The notes under the pieces are model-generated. The model was not told the origin of the DNA. It was given only the letters and a program-made list of their open reading frames with translations, and did not search any database. From Amycolatopsis sp. CA-126428 (lineage in GTDB: Bacteria; Actinomycetota; Actinomycetes; Mycobacteriales; Pseudonocardiaceae), in the NCBI RefSeq assembly GCF_002904335.1, contig NZ_PPHF01000030.1, forward strand, positions 310,001 through 374,000: a stretch of DNA of 64,000 bases, in the 5' to 3' direction. This document shows, piece after piece, positions 18,387 to 26,546 of the stretch (positions are counted from its first letter, which is position 1; each line of letters opens with the position of its first letter). A program made the translations under genes and the position numbers.

Positions 18387-20111
18387 GTGAAGAGACCCAG
18401 GCTTTTGGCCGCGGTGCTGGCCGTGCCGCTGTTCGGCGCGGTTTCCGCGGTCGCGGTCCCGGTCGCGTCGGCGCAGCCCGCGCTGTCCGGCCCGGCGACC
18501 GAATTCACCGTGCTCGCCAAGGACGTCCAGAGCATCGGCGGCGCCCAGCAGGCGATCAAGGCCGCGGGCGGCACGGTCCTGGAGACCAACACCGCGGTCG
18601 GCCTGATCAGGGCCAGCGCGCCGGCCACCGGCTTCACCGAGCGCGTGGCCACGAACCGCGCGGTGTTCGGCGCGGCCAAGGCCCAGTCCATCGGCTCGGT
18701 GCCGAAGACGGGCAAGAAGGCCAAGGGTGACGCCGGCGTCGAGAAGGAAGGCCGCGGCACCGCTTCTTCGAAGAAGGCCGCGGCCGCGCCGGCGGGCCTG
18801 GACCCGCTGGACGACCAGCTCTGGGGCCTCAAGTCCGTCCGCTCGGACCTCTCGCGCACCAAGCAGCCGGGCAGCAAGCAGGTGAAGGTCGGCGTCATCG
18901 ACACCGGCATCGACGGCACGCACCCGGACATCGCGCCGAACTTCGACGAGGCCGACTCGCGCAACTTCACCCGCGACATCCCGACCGACGTCAACGGCGC
19001 CGAAGTCGACGGGCCGTGCGAGTTCCGCGGCTGCGTCGACCCGGCCAACCACGACGACGGCGGCCACGGCACGCACGTCGCCGGCACCATCGCCGCCGCG
19101 GCCAACGGCTTCGGCGTCTCCGGTGTCGCGCCGAACGTGACGCTGGTGAACATCCGCGCCGGCCAGGACTCGGGCTTCTTCTTCCTGCAGCCGACGGTCG
19201 ACGCGCTGACCTACGCCGGCGACGCCGGCATCGACGTGGTCAACATGTCGTTCTACACCGACCCGTGGCTGTACAACTGCACGGCGAACCCGGCGGATTC
19301 GCCCGCCGAGCAGGCCGAGCAGCGCACGATCATCGAGGCGACCCAGCGCGCGCTGAACTACGCGCACCGCAAGGGCGTCACGATGGTGGTCGCGCTGGGC
19401 AACCAGCACACCGACCTGGGCGCACCGCAGCCGGACACCACGAGCCCCGACTACCCGGCGAACGGCACGCACCCGCGCACGGTGGACAACAGCTCCTGCC
19501 TGAGCCTGCCGGTCGAGGGCAACCACACGATCGGCGTGAGCTCGTTCGGGCCGTCCCAGAAGAAGGCGGACTACTCGAACTACGGCCTCGAGCAGATCTC
19601 GGTGTCGGCCCCGGGCGGCTTCTTCCGCGACGGCTTCGGCACGCCGTGGTACCGCACGGTGGAGAACGAAATCCTCTCGACGTACCCGAAGAACGTGGGG
19701 GTCGCCGACGGCAACATCGACGCGGACGGCAACATCACCGAAGCCGGCCTGGCCGCGGGCGTCAAGAAGGCCACGGCCCCGGACGGCCGCGTGGGCTACT
19801 ACCAGTGGCTGCAGGGAACGTCGATGGCCACCCCGCACGCCACCGGCGTCGCGGCGCTGATCATTTCCCAGTACGGCAAGAAGTCGCACGGCGAGTTCGG
19901 GCTCGACCCGGACAAGGTCCAGCGCGTCCTCGAGGGCACGGCGGCCAAGATCGCCTGCCCGGTGCCCCGCACGGTGGACTACCTGAAGGAAGGCCGCGAC
20001 GCGACGTTCACGGCCACCTGCGAGGGTGACCCGTCGTTCAACGGCTTCTACGGCCACGGCGCGGTCGACGCCTACGCGGCGGTGACGCGCGGTTCGCAGT
20101 ACCTGAAGTAG
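18387..20111 (+). CDS. Secreted S8 (subtilisin-like) serine protease
   Basis: The 574-residue protein has a Sec signal (residues about 1-29, ending ASAQ), a propeptide-like region to about 135, then the subtilase triad: Asp172 in VGVIDTGIDGTHPD, His227 in GGHGTHVAGT, and Ser in GTSMATPHATG. It is exported and degrades proteins. Placement directly after a peptide importer operon suggests a protease that feeds peptides to the transporter (inference). The GTG start at 18387 is preceded by GGAGGAGGAG. A strong hairpin follows the stop. Confidence 0.95.
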   Translation: MKRPRLLAAVLAVPLFGAVSAVAVPVASAQPALSGPATEFTVLAKDVQSIGGAQQAIKAAGGTVLETNTAVGLIRASAPATGFTERVATNRAVFGAAKAQSIGSVPKTGKKAKGDAGVEKEGRGTASSKKAAAAPAGLDPLDDQLWGLKSVRSDLSRTKQPGSKQVKVGVIDTGIDGTHPDIAPNFDEADSRNFTRDIPTDVNGAEVDGPCEFRGCVDPANHDDGGHGTHVAGTIAAAANGFGVSGVAPNVTLVNIRAGQDSGFFFLQPTVDALTYAGDAGIDVVNMSFYTDPWLYNCTANPADSPAEQAEQRTIIEATQRALNYAHRKGVTMVVALGNQHTDLGAPQPDTTSPDYPANGTHPRTVDNSSCLSLPVEGNHTIGVSSFGPSQKKADYSNYGLEQISVSAPGGFFRDGFGTPWYRTVENEILSTYPKNVGVADGNIDADGNITEAGLAAGVKKATAPDGRVGYYQWLQGTSMATPHATGVAALIISQYGKKSHGEFGLDPDKVQRVLEGTAAKIACPVPRTVDYLKEGRDATFTATCEGDPSFNGFYGHGAVDAYAAVTRGSQYLK

Positions 20112-20119
20112 GTTTTTCG

Positions 20120-20163
20120 CCCGGAAACGGCCCATCTCCCCCGGGAGGTGGGCCGTTTCCGGG
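20120..20163 (+). terminator. Hairpin terminator after the S8 protease
   Basis: Arms 20120-20140 and 20143-20163 pair over 21 positions with one G-U and a 2-base loop. The outer arm is CCCGGAAACGGCCCA. There is no T-run, as is common for actinobacterial hairpin terminators. It sits nine bases after the protease stop. Confidence 0.8.
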
Positions 20164-20242
20164 TGCGGCTGCGCTGTGGGCGGCGGCCTCCTTGACGGAA
20201 CCGTGGTTCACCTGGAAGCGCTGGTACCTGCCGCCGGCCGGC

Positions 20243-21736
20243 TCAGCGGTTCGACGCCTTCTTGACGAACTTCGCCAGGTCCTTCGACTGCTGCACCCGG
20301 GTCGGCTCGTGGATGTACATCATGTGGCCCGCCGGGTAGTACGCCGAGTCGATGTTCTCGCGCAGTTCCTCCGGGATCTGCAGGTGGGCCAGCACGTGCT
20401 CGGCCGCGTAGTACGCCGTCGCGCCGTCGTAGTGACCGAAGGCCACGTGCACCTTCAGGTGCGGGTTCGCGCGCATCGCCGCGCTCAGCGAGTCCACCAC
20501 CGACACCGAACGGCCCTCGAAGTCCGAGTACGACCACGCCTTGAACGTGTCCTCGCTGATGAGCTCGTAGGGCAGGTCGTTGGCGTACCCGAGCTCGGCC
20601 CGCACGTAGTGGTTGAACGCCGCCGCGTACGCGCCGACCACGCGGGAGATCGACGGGTCGTCGCTCATGTGCTCGCGGCCGCCGTCCGGCTCCCAGGTCG
20701 TGAACCGGCCGTCCATCCGGCCGACCGTCAGGCCGCGGTCGCGCAGCAGCTCGGTGAAGAACCGGACGTGCTCGATCCGCAGGTTCACCCGGTCCACATA
20801 GGACTCGGCCAGACCGGTGAGCGACGCCAGCGTGGCCACCGCGTCCGTCCGGTCCTGAGTGGACAGCCGGGCGCCGCGGGACAGCGCCCACGGCAGGTCC
20901 TTCGCCGCGAAGTCCTCGGCGTCGGCGAGGACGTCGTCGAGCGGGCGCTCGCCGTGCAGGCCGTGGTAGTGCGCGATCGCCGCGTACGTCGGCACGTACA
21001 GCGAGTACGGGAGGTCGTTGCCCTCGGTGAACCGCAGCGTGCCCAGGTCGAGCACCGACGAGATGAGCAGCAGGCCGTTCAGGTACAGGCCGTGCCGGTC
21101 CTGCAGGTGCGCGGCCAGCCCGGCGGCGCGCAGCGTGCCGTACGACTCGCCGGCCAGGAACTTCGGCGACAGCCAGCGCTGGTGGCGCGACACCCACAGC
21201 CGGATGATCTCGCCGACCGACTCGATGTCGCCCTTGAAACCGTGGAAGTCCTTCGTCTCGCCGCCTTCGGACGCGCGCGAGTAGCCGGTCGACACGGGGT
21301 CGATGAACACCAGATCGCTGTGCACCAGCAGCGTCTCGGGGTTGTCGGCCAGCCCGTACGGCGGCGGCACCAGGTCGTCGACGTCGCCCGAGAGCACCCG
21401 GCGCGGCCCCAGCAGGCCCATGTGCAGCCAGATGCTCGACGAGCCGGGGCCGCCGTTGAAGGCGAACGTCACCGGCCGCGACCCCGGATCGGCGTCGTCG
21501 AGGGTGTAGGAGGTGATGAACACCTCCGCCTTCGCCTTGACGCCCTCGGACTTGCCGTCCTTGACGATCTCCTTGCGGAGGACGATCCGCCCCGCCTTCG
21601 CCGTGTATGCGAGCTTCTTCCGCTTCACGGTCAAGGTGTGCTGGGTCGTGACGATGTCGTCGGTCGGCTCGGCCGGGATCTCGGTCGTCTCCGCGGCCTT
21701 CGGCTCGGAGGCCTCTTCGGGGGTGCTGTCCGCCAT
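20243..21736 (-). CDS. Peptidase S10 (serine carboxypeptidase)-like protein
   Basis: This 497-residue protein lacks a clear signal peptide and has an acidic N-terminal tail. It carries the S10 hallmarks: NGGPGSSS (oxyanion region), GESYGT with the nucleophile Ser, and a C-terminal YPAGHMMY with the catalytic His. S10 enzymes remove C-terminal residues from peptides. It converges with the S8 protease. Without a visible export signal it may act on imported peptides in the cytoplasm (inference). Confidence 0.88.
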   Translation of the reverse strand: MADSTPEEASEPKAAETTEIPAEPTDDIVTTQHTLTVKRKKLAYTAKAGRIVLRKEIVKDGKSEGVKAKAEVFITSYTLDDADPGSRPVTFAFNGGPGSSSIWLHMGLLGPRRVLSGDVDDLVPPPYGLADNPETLLVHSDLVFIDPVSTGYSRASEGGETKDFHGFKGDIESVGEIIRLWVSRHQRWLSPKFLAGESYGTLRAAGLAAHLQDRHGLYLNGLLLISSVLDLGTLRFTEGNDLPYSLYVPTYAAIAHYHGLHGERPLDDVLADAEDFAAKDLPWALSRGARLSTQDRTDAVATLASLTGLAESYVDRVNLRIEHVRFFTELLRDRGLTVGRMDGRFTTWEPDGGREHMSDDPSISRVVGAYAAAFNHYVRAELGYANDLPYELISEDTFKAWSYSDFEGRSVSVVDSLSAAMRANPHLKVHVAFGHYDGATAYYAAEHVLAHLQIPEELRENIDSAYYPAGHMMYIHEPTRVQQSKDLAKFVKKASNR

Positions 21737-21784
21737 GGACCCAACTTAGTCGGCGGGACCGGGCGGCTGTGGCAGGGTGACCTG

Positions 21785-22356
21785 GTGCACACCGAGGACT
21801 GGCCGGCGACGATCGAGGAGGCGCTCGCCGTGCAGGACCGGCTTCGCGGCCGGGTCGAGCTCGCCGACGGCTGGAGCTGCCGGTGACCGACCCCGATGTC
21901 GAGCGCAAGGATGCCGATTCGGCCATCACGCCGAAGACCCCGGGACTGACGGGGCGCGCGCGAGCCGGGATCACGGCCGACCCCGGCCCGTTCGCTTTCC
22001 GCGAGTTGCCGCCGATTGCGATCTCGCTGGACCAGCGGTTCGGCGTGCCGGGCGACGAGAGCCACTATCTCGCGCACTCCCAGCGCCTCGCCTCCGCCTC
22101 CGCCGGCCCACTGACCGGGGGGTCGCCGTTCGGCGTCGTCGAGTCCCGGGCCGCCGGCGGGTACGGCACGCACAATGTCCGCCGCCTCCGGGTGGCACCG
22201 GTCGATGCCGCCGGGCGCACCCAGGGCGGCATCGAGGCTGAGGACCTCCCGACGTGGCACCCGATCGCGGTCCAAGCCGGCTACCTCCCCCCGCGCTACC
22301 GGCTGCCGGAGACCACGCGGCACGCCGATCGGCTCTTTCGAGCGGGACTGCGATGA
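21785..22356 (+). pseudogene. Decayed endonuclease V (nfi) gene
   Basis: The first 33 codons from GTG 21785 (TEDWPATIEEALAVQDRLRGRVEL) read like an endonuclease V N-terminus, then stop at 21886. The frame starting near 21883 continues with recognisable but eroded blocks: FAFRELPP, AHSQRLASASAGPLTG where AHPRRFGLASHLG-type sequence is expected, and PRYRLPETTRHADRL at the C-terminus. The catalytic DGHG-type segment is lost. Endonuclease V cuts next to deoxyinosine. One frameshift near 21880, a short deletion and many substitutions indicate a pseudogene. Its stop overlaps the uracil glycosylase start. Confidence 0.7.
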
Positions 22357-23036
22357 GGTCGCTGCCCGAGCTGGACGCCGCGGTGGCCGGCTGCCGCGCC
22401 TGCCCGCGGCTGGTGGCCTGGCGCGAGGGCGTCGCGGGCACCAAGGCGGCCTTCCGCGGCGAGGAGTACTGGGCGCGGCCGGTACCAGGCTTCGGACCAC
22501 CGGACGCGTCGCTCGCCGTCGTCGGCCTGGCGCCGTCGGCGCACGGCGCGAACCGCACCGGGCGGATGTTCACCGGCGATCCGTCGGGTGATTTCCTGTT
22601 CCGGGTCCTGCACGAGGTCGGGCTCGCCTCGCAGCCGACGTCCGAGCGGCTCGGTGACGGCCTCGAGCTGTACGGCACCCGGCTCGTTTCGCCCGTGCGG
22701 TGCGCGCCGCCGGAGAACAAGCCGACGCCGGCCGAGCGGAACACCTGCCGCCCGTGGCTGGCCGAGGAACTCGCACTGTTACGTCCGACACTGCGGGCGA
22801 TCGTCGTGCTGGGCGCGTTCGGCTGGCAGGCGTTACTGCCCGTGCTGGCGGCGGCCGGCTGGCCGGTGCCGCAGCCTCGCCCGGCGTTCGCCCACGGAGC
22901 CGTCGTGGAACTGGGCGACCTGCGGCTTTTCGGCTGTTATCACGTGTCGCCACGCAATGTCCAGACACGCCGCGTGACCCACGCCATGGTGGCGGACGTC
23001 TTCCGGGCCGCGACCTCGGTGACAGGGCACGACTGA
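22353..23036 (+). CDS. Uracil-DNA glycosylase family 5 (UdgB-like, iron-sulfur)
   Basis: The 227-residue protein starts at ATG 22353, overlapping the endonuclease V remnant. Motif 1 GLAPSAHGANRTGRMFTGD and the late CYHVSPRNVQT segment are those of family-5 UDGs. Cys pairs at the start (GCRACPR) and middle (RCAPP, NTCRPW) would bind a 4Fe-4S cluster. Family-5 enzymes excise uracil and, as reported for some, hypoxanthine, so the pairing with endonuclease V (deoxyinosine repair) is functionally coherent. Confidence 0.9.
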   Translation: MRSLPELDAAVAGCRACPRLVAWREGVAGTKAAFRGEEYWARPVPGFGPPDASLAVVGLAPSAHGANRTGRMFTGDPSGDFLFRVLHEVGLASQPTSERLGDGLELYGTRLVSPVRCAPPENKPTPAERNTCRPWLAEELALLRPTLRAIVVLGAFGWQALLPVLAAAGWPVPQPRPAFAHGAVVELGDLRLFGCYHVSPRNVQTRRVTHAMVADVFRAATSVTGHD

Positions 23037-23120
23037 ATCGTTACGGAAACCGCAGCGACGCTGGTCACAGCCGGATGGGGCCCCCGAGCGAGGTCGCGGC
23101 GAAGGTGTCACCATGAGGAC

Positions 23121-24455
23121 ATGGCTGCTGCGAAGTCGAAGTCGGAACCGACTCGGATCCTCGTCCTCGGTGGTGGGTACGTCGGGCTCTACACGGCGTA
23201 CGGCCTCCAGAAGATGCTCCGGGCCAACGAGGCCTCCGTGACCGTCGTTGACCCGCAGCCCCACATGACCTACGCGCCGTTCCTCCCGGAGGCCGCGGCC
23301 GGCGCGATCGAGCCCCGGCACGTGGTCGTGCCGCTGCGGCGCGTGCTCAAGCGCTGCCACGTGCTGACCGCGCGCGTCACCAAGATCGAGAACGAGAAGA
23401 AGTCCGTCACGGTCGAGGCGGCCGACGGCCACGTCGAGCAGCTGGGCTACGACATCCTGGTCGTCGCGCTCGGCGCCGTCGCGCGCATCCTCCCGATCCC
23501 GGGCCTGGTCGAGCAGGGCATCGCCTTCAAGACCATCGGCGAGGCGATCTACCTGCGCAACCACATCATGACCAAGCTCGACGAGGCGGCCAGCACGCTC
23601 GACCCCGAGCTGCGCAAGCGCCTGCTGACGTTCACCGTCGTCGGCGGCGGGTTCGCCGGCATCGAGGCGCTGGCCGAGCTCGAGGACATGACCCGGTTCG
23701 CGGTGGAGAACTACTACCCGAACATCAAGACCTCCGACATCCGCTGGGTGCTCGTCGAGGCGGCCGGCCGCATCCTCCCCGAGGTCCGCGAGACGCTCGG
23801 CGTGTACACGGTCGAGCAGCTGGAGAAGCGCGGCATCGAGGTCTACCTGTCGACGGCGGCGAAGTCGTTCGAAAACGGCCACGTCGTGCTCTCGGACGGG
23901 ACGGAGTTCGACACCGACACGATCATCTGGACGGCCGGTGTGAAGGCCAACCCGGTGGTCGGCCAGTCGGACCTGCCGGTCGACAAGCGCGGCCGCCTCG
24001 AGGCCACCGCCGCGATGCAGGTCGTCGGCCACCCCGACGTCTGGACCGCCGGTGACAACGCGGCGATCCCGGACCTCTCGCGCACGGAAGAGGACCCGAC
24101 GGCGACCTGCCCGCCGAACGCGCAGCACGCGGTCCGCCAGGCCCGCCTGCTGGCGAAGAACATCATCAAGGTCCTGCGCGGCGGCAAGCCGAAGGACTAC
24201 TACCACAAGAACCTCGGCGCGGTGGCGAGCCTCGGCCTCCACAAGGGCGTCGCGGACGCGCTGAACCTGAAGATCAAGGGCTTCCCGGCCTGGCTGTTCC
24301 ACCGCGCCTACCACCTCAAGGCGATGCCGACGTGGAACCGCCGTATCCGGATCCTGTTCGACTGGATCCTCGGTGGCCTGTTCCGCCGCGAGGTGATCTC
24401 GCTCGGGCAGATCAACAACCCGAAGGACGAGTTCGCGCGCGTCTCGAAGTCCTGA
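23121..24455 (+). CDS. ndh: Type II NADH dehydrogenase (NDH-2)
   Basis: This 444-residue FAD enzyme oxidises NADH and reduces menaquinone at the membrane face without proton pumping. It shows the FAD-binding LVLGGGYVGLYTAYGL, the NADH-binding VVGGGFAGIEALAEL, a conserved TWTAGV-like segment (IIWTAGVKANPV) and VWTAGDNAAIPDL. The C-terminal basic/amphipathic region around WNRRIRILFDWILGGLF fits membrane attachment. It is apparently monocistronic. Confidence 0.93.
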   Translation: MAAAKSKSEPTRILVLGGGYVGLYTAYGLQKMLRANEASVTVVDPQPHMTYAPFLPEAAAGAIEPRHVVVPLRRVLKRCHVLTARVTKIENEKKSVTVEAADGHVEQLGYDILVVALGAVARILPIPGLVEQGIAFKTIGEAIYLRNHIMTKLDEAASTLDPELRKRLLTFTVVGGGFAGIEALAELEDMTRFAVENYYPNIKTSDIRWVLVEAAGRILPEVRETLGVYTVEQLEKRGIEVYLSTAAKSFENGHVVLSDGTEFDTDTIIWTAGVKANPVVGQSDLPVDKRGRLEATAAMQVVGHPDVWTAGDNAAIPDLSRTEEDPTATCPPNAQHAVRQARLLAKNIIKVLRGGKPKDYYHKNLGAVASLGLHKGVADALNLKIKGFPAWLFHRAYHLKAMPTWNRRIRILFDWILGGLFRREVISLGQINNPKDEFARVSKS

Positions 24456-24517
24456 CGTTCGTTTCGTCGAAGCCCTCGGCCCTCGTGTCCGGGGGCTTTC
24501 GTCGTTCCGGGGGAGGC

Positions 24518-24688
24518 TCAGCCGGCGTGGGGTCCGGTGGCCGAGGGGGCGACGGCGCTGTGTGCCGGGGGCACGCTCTGTCCGGGCGACACGGCGTACC
24601 CGGTGGCGACCGCGCCCAGCACCGCGCCCGCGGCGAAGGCCAGCGCCACCGTCCGGACCGCGAACCTCGCCTTGCAGTGGATCTCCAT
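24518..24688 (-). CDS. 56-residue membrane or secreted peptide
   Basis: ATG 24688 follows GGGAAG and opens a 56-residue frame: MEIHCKARFAVRTVALAFAA, then GAVLGAVATGYAVSPGQ and a Pro/Ser/Ala tail. A basic start plus one hydrophobic helix suggests a signal anchor or small secreted peptide. It converges with ndh and lies downstream of a region with a repeated GTGACGATTA. Function unknown. Confidence 0.55.
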   Translation of the reverse strand: MEIHCKARFAVRTVALAFAAGAVLGAVATGYAVSPGQSVPPAHSAVAPSATGPHAG

Positions 24689-24707
24689 GCCGGCACTTCC
24701 CGTCAGA

Positions 24708-24770
24708 GTGACGATTAAGGTCGGAACCGACGGTAGCCCGCCCGGCTGGTTAGCGTCAAGGTGACGATTA
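24708..24770. repeat. Direct repeat GTGACGATTA, 53 bases apart
   Basis: GTGACGATTA occurs at 24708-24717 and again at 24761-24770, flanking the promoter region of the small minus-strand gene (a TTGACG is visible on that strand near 24753-24758). A TCGGAACCGA palindrome lies between them at 24721-24730. It may be a regulator binding region. Confidence 0.4.
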
Positions 24771-25478
24771 CGGGCGCGACCGGAGCATGGCCGGGTGGAG
24801 CACGGTGGCGGGGCCGCGGCGGTAGAGCGCGGCGGGCCGGCCGGGCTGTCGCGAGACCCGCTCCCCGGTCGGGATCAGGAATCCGTCGACGCCGATGATC
24901 TTGCGGTGGAAGTTCCGCGGGTCGAGCTGTTCGCCCCAGACGATCTCGTAGACCTCGCGCAGGTCGGTCATCGTGAACTCCGCTGCGCAGAAGGCCGCCG
25001 CGAGCGTGGTGTACTCGAGCTTGCCGCGGGCGCGTTCGACCGCGTCGGCGATGATCTTCTTGTGGTCGAACGCGATCCGGGTGCGCGGCTTCAGCACCTT
25101 CTCCACGGGCATGAGGACCGCTTCGCGGGCGTCGCCACCGGCCACCGGAACCGGGAGCTCGGGCGAGAAGGCGACGTAGCAGACCGCGATCACCCGCCGG
25201 CGCGGATCGCGGCCCGGCGTCCCGTACGTGCGCAGTTGCTCCAGGTGTAACGCCCGTGCGTCGAGGCCCGTCTCTTCGTGTAGTTCGCGGGCCGCGGCGT
25301 GGTCGAGGTCTTCCGACGTCGACGCGAGGAACCCGCCGGGGAGGGCCAGCATGCCCTCGTACGGCGGAATTCCCCGCTTCACGAGCATGATCTGCAGCGA
25401 ACTGTCGTGCACGGTGAGGATGGCCAGGTCGACGGCGACCGCGACCTCGGGAATCGTCCACTCGCCGGGCTCAGGCAT
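24768..25478 (-). CDS. Nudix protein with C-terminal winged helix, NrtR-like
   Basis: This 236-residue protein has an N-terminal Nudix domain with box GGFLASTSEDLDHAAARELHEETGL. The C-terminal ~80 residues (FTMTDLREVYEIVWGEQLDPRNFHRKI) match the winged-helix part of NrtR-type regulators of NAD biosynthesis, which sense ADP-ribose. The Nudix box retains its acidic residues, so catalysis is possible. Start ATG 25478. The divergent neighbour is a nucleosidase, another enzyme of nucleotide metabolism. Confidence 0.82.
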   Translation of the reverse strand: MPEPGEWTIPEVAVAVDLAILTVHDSSLQIMLVKRGIPPYEGMLALPGGFLASTSEDLDHAAARELHEETGLDARALHLEQLRTYGTPGRDPRRRVIAVCYVAFSPELPVPVAGGDAREAVLMPVEKVLKPRTRIAFDHKKIIADAVERARGKLEYTTLAAAFCAAEFTMTDLREVYEIVWGEQLDPRNFHRKIIGVDGFLIPTGERVSRQPGRPAALYRRGPATVLHPAMLRSRP

Positions 25479-25650
25479 GGCCGGCGACCCGGCCGGTCGT
25501 GGTCGGTGGAGTGTCCATAGTGCACAGTGTACGCAGCCGGCCAATATTCGTCTTATTGACGAGAACGGCCCGATGGGGCTACCTTGCACGATGCACTCGG
25601 CATCCTGCCGGTCGCGAGGGCGCCGTTTCGGCGAACAGAGGGAGATCGTC

Positions 25651-25692
25651 ATGGCAGAGCGGAACGAGGGGGCGGTCGCCCCGTGCTGGTGA
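25651..25692 (+). CDS. Possible 13-residue leader peptide before the nucleosidase
   Basis: A GGGAGA-preceded ATG at 25651 opens MAERNEGAVAPCW and stops at 25692, inside the first codons of the nucleosidase (GTG 25683). The overlap would couple translation. It may also be chance. Confidence 0.3.
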   Translation: MAERNEGAVAPCW

Positions 25693-26546
25693 TCCTGACC
25701 GCCTTGGAAGTGGAGCGTGCCGCGGTGCGCGCCCGGATGACCGGGGTGCGGCGGCACATGCACCACGCGGGCACGGTGTTCGACGTCGGCGAGCTGGCCG
25801 GCCGCCCGGTCGCGCTCGGCATGGTGGGAACGGGCAACGCCCGCGCCGCGGCGATCGCCGAACGCGCTGTCGCGGAGTTCTCGCCGTCCGCGGTCGTGTT
25901 CACCGGCGTCGCCGGCGGGCTGCGTGACTGGCTCCGGCTCGGCGACGTCGTCGTCGCGCGGAAGGTCTACGCGTACCACGGTGGCTACAGCGACGACGCG
26001 GGCTTCCGGAGCAGGCCGGAGGCCTGGGAACCGTCGCACCGGTTGCTGGAACTGGCGCGGGCGCTGGCCAGGGAGGGGAACTGGGGCGGCGCGCAGAGCG
26101 TGCCGGAAGTCCACTTCGAGCCGGTCGCGGCGGGCGAGGTGGTGGTCGACGGGCGGACGTCCGCGGCCGCGCGGTACCTGTGGGACAACTACCACGACGC
26201 GGTGGCGGTCGAAATGGAAAGCGCCGGCTTCGCGCTGACCGGCCACCTCAACGACGACGTCCCGGCGCTGACCGTCCGCGGGATCAGCGACCGCGCGGAC
26301 GGCGCCAAGGACGCGGCGGACGAGGCGGACTGGCAGGCGGTCGCCGCCGGCAACGCGGCGGACTTCGTCCGGGCGCTCGCCGCCGGGATCGGGGGCGCGG
26401 AGGGTGCCCGCGAGGACGAGCGCACCCGGGTACCGGTGGCGACCTACACCAACGTGGCCCAGGACAACGCGCGCGTCGGGCAGCAGGTGGGCGCCGTCTA
26501 CGGGGACTTCCACGTGACGCAGCGATCCCCGCGGAGGCACGCATGA
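25683..26546 (+). CDS. MTA/SAH-nucleosidase-like enzyme with C-terminal RHIM/amyloid-like motif
   Basis: The protein has 287 residues from GTG 25683. The first ~235 residues are a nucleoside-phosphorylase fold of the MTAN type: LVILTALEVERAAV, VFTGVAGGL, VEMESAGFAL with the ribose-binding Met-Glu, and RGISDRADG with the catalytic Asp. A charged linker leads to a C-terminal motif, TNVAQDNARVGQQVGAVYGD, followed by FHV. The same pattern occurs at the N-terminus of the next protein, whose ATG overlaps this stop. MTAN domains are known as effectors in bacterial conflict systems; here a nucleotide-cleaving toxin triggered by motif co-assembly is inferred. It is not a plain housekeeping MTA nucleosidase. 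Confidence 0.82.
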   Translation: MLVILTALEVERAAVRARMTGVRRHMHHAGTVFDVGELAGRPVALGMVGTGNARAAAIAERAVAEFSPSAVVFTGVAGGLRDWLRLGDVVVARKVYAYHGGYSDDAGFRSRPEAWEPSHRLLELARALAREGNWGGAQSVPEVHFEPVAAGEVVVDGRTSAAARYLWDNYHDAVAVEMESAGFALTGHLNDDVPALTVRGISDRADGAKDAADEADWQAVAAGNAADFVRALAAGIGGAEGAREDERTRVPVATYTNVAQDNARVGQQVGAVYGDFHVTQRSPRRHA

